From Polluticoccus soli (GTDB taxonomy: Bacteria; Bacteroidota; Bacteroidia; Chitinophagales; Chitinophagaceae), in the NCBI RefSeq assembly GCF_029269745.1, contig NZ_JARJHT010000003.1, forward strand, positions 248,001 through 312,000: 64,000 nucleotides of DNA, read 5' to 3'. How positions within the stretch are numbered: the stretch's first letter is position 1; every line of letters starts with the position of its first letter. Positions 63,230-64,000 of this stretch are shown here, piece by piece. The position numbers and the translations under genes were made by a program. The notes beneath the pieces were generated by a model, which searched no databases, had not been told where the DNA came from, and was given only the letters and a program-made list of their open reading frames with translations.

Positions 63230-63907
63230 TTGCCACTGCTGAACATGGACGTCTTTGTTATCATCAACCGGCGCAAGGTATTTTATGCACTCGCGTTTTG
63301 CGGTATCCTTTTCATGATACCAATAGCGGGGTTTCTGCTTATCGCCCGTAGCAGGGGCGCTGTTATTCCCAGTGCATTGGTCGTAATAACACTTGCCGTG
63401 GCCGCAATTGTGCTCCCGCTGTGCATTCTTGCCGTAGCCTGGTGGGACTGGTGGGATAAAGACCGGCGCAAACGCAAAGTCTTTAACACCGCCCCACTCG
63501 GTCAACTGGGCAGCATTGGCTTTCAGCTGGTTGTGGTCAACCATAGAGCACAATACTTTTTTACCGAGCTTACTGTTGCCGGCCTCATTCGCGACTTCGT
63601 CATTATCGGTAATGCCGATAAGAAACAACCCGGCTATGTACAGTTCCAAGCAATGACCAAAAACACACTTCGCGCCAAAGGCACTGTTGCACTCAGGAGG
63701 AGGCTGCGCAAACAGGGCATCCTGGACCATGCAGGACAACCTGTGAAGGTGTATACAAAAAAACAACTCAGGCAATTAACTATAGATCAACTGCTACATG
63801 ACCTGGAACGGTTTATCGATACATTAAAGGCAGAAGGCTTTGAACCGAACTACCACCTGCCGGGCTACGCGCTACCGCAAACGTTCCTTCCGGCGCGCAG
63901 AAAATAA
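63230..63907 (+). CDS. Membrane-anchored hypothetical protein, 225 aa
   Basis: Two N-terminal membrane segments (FYALAFCGILFMIPIAGFLL and ALVVITLAVAAIVLPLCILA) are followed by a WDWWDKDRRKRKVF stretch, basic and aromatic, and a soluble part (LGSIGFQLVVVNHRAQYFFT, VALRRRLRKQGILDHAGQPV). The last third ends in PNYHLPGYALPQTFLPARRK. An alternative start at the sixth codon (MDVFVIIN) is equally plausible. No family recognised. The last 93 bases of the window hold no complete gene. Confidence 0.65.
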   Translation: MPLLNMDVFVIINRRKVFYALAFCGILFMIPIAGFLLIARSRGAVIPSALVVITLAVAAIVLPLCILAVAWWDWWDKDRRKRKVFNTAPLGQLGSIGFQLVVVNHRAQYFFTELTVAGLIRDFVIIGNADKKQPGYVQFQAMTKNTLRAKGTVALRRRLRKQGILDHAGQPVKVYTKKQLRQLTIDQLLHDLERFIDTLKAEGFEPNYHLPGYALPQTFLPARRK

Positions 63908-64000
63908 ATGAGTCACCCAGCCATTTGCTCCTGCGGCGGATGGTAGCTATCGAGATTACGATAAGTAAGGCGATTGTCGGTAGTACGGATGATGAGAATA

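Noticed and set aside
1-64000. tRNA or rRNA genes
   Set aside because: No cloverleaf with the GGTTCRANNCC T-arm and CCA-like end was found. GGTTCAAGCC occurs only inside R1 hairpins. No rRNA-like stretch is present.

Overview
The window looks like a chromosomal segment of a Bacteroidota bacterium, most likely from the Chitinophagaceae or a close relative. The reasons are eleven secreted proteins with a C-terminal type IX secretion (T9SS) sorting domain (YPNPA/YPSPA, then DMQGR-like strands), a PorP/SprF-type protein, a GldM-like C-terminal protein, many small lipoproteins, few Shine-Dalgarno sites and TAnnTTTG-type -7 promoter boxes. No rRNA, tRNA or CRISPR array was seen, and there is almost no core metabolism. 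This is accessory, surface-oriented DNA.

Layout. Positions 1-6.3 kb hold the end of a YD-like protein, two frameshifted genes (an unknown one and a GxxExxY gene), a tail-anchored DnaJ protein, two Cys-rich mini-lipoproteins, small unknowns, an orphan membrane histidine kinase and a DUF3606 protein. Positions 6.3-25.5 kb carry T9SS cargo (two tandem ELxxYDG proteins, two near-duplicate 430-aa proteins, one FG-GAP-like protein), a three-member secreted family, a double-HTH regulator, a beta-barrel protein and a DUF347/COG4705 membrane protein. Positions 25.5-32.6 kb form a phage-like control and replication module: an S24-type repressor diverging from a Cro-like gene across a repeated operator, two small ORFs, a putative annealing protein, a DUF4373-type replication protein and a DnaB-type helicase. 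No integrase or virion genes are visible. Positions 32.9-36.0 kb hold a tightly coupled, AT-rich three-gene operon whose first protein ends in a diadenylate-cyclase-like sensor domain lacking the canonical catalytic signature. This is the best candidate for an undescribed conflict or signalling system. Positions 36-64 kb return to surface biology: PorP/SprF, two paralogous 635-aa repeat proteins with sorting domains, three EGF-like lipoproteins, an RRM protein, a YXWGXW protein, a DUF922-like protein, a GldM-like protein, an Omp28-like protein and several small membrane proteins.

The strongest non-coding signal is a roughly 222-bp repeat (called R1 here) with eleven copies, all in the same orientation. 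Each copy is a nested long stem-loop followed by a 13-14 bp hairpin with an NNCAAG loop. The copies differ mostly by compensatory base changes that keep the helices, so structure and not sequence is conserved. A related family (R2) has three copies. Four other repeat types are present: a short TCTGAACCGCTGATT-like leader (S), a CCCCCTA/AGGGGG palindrome (R3) that also sits in frame inside two coding regions, 32-bp direct repeats, and two copies of a promoter-plus-170-nt unit that look like a duplicated non-coding RNA. R1 copies interrupt the phage-like module between its genes.

All calls come from reading the sequence. Family names rest on remembered motifs and were not checked by database search.
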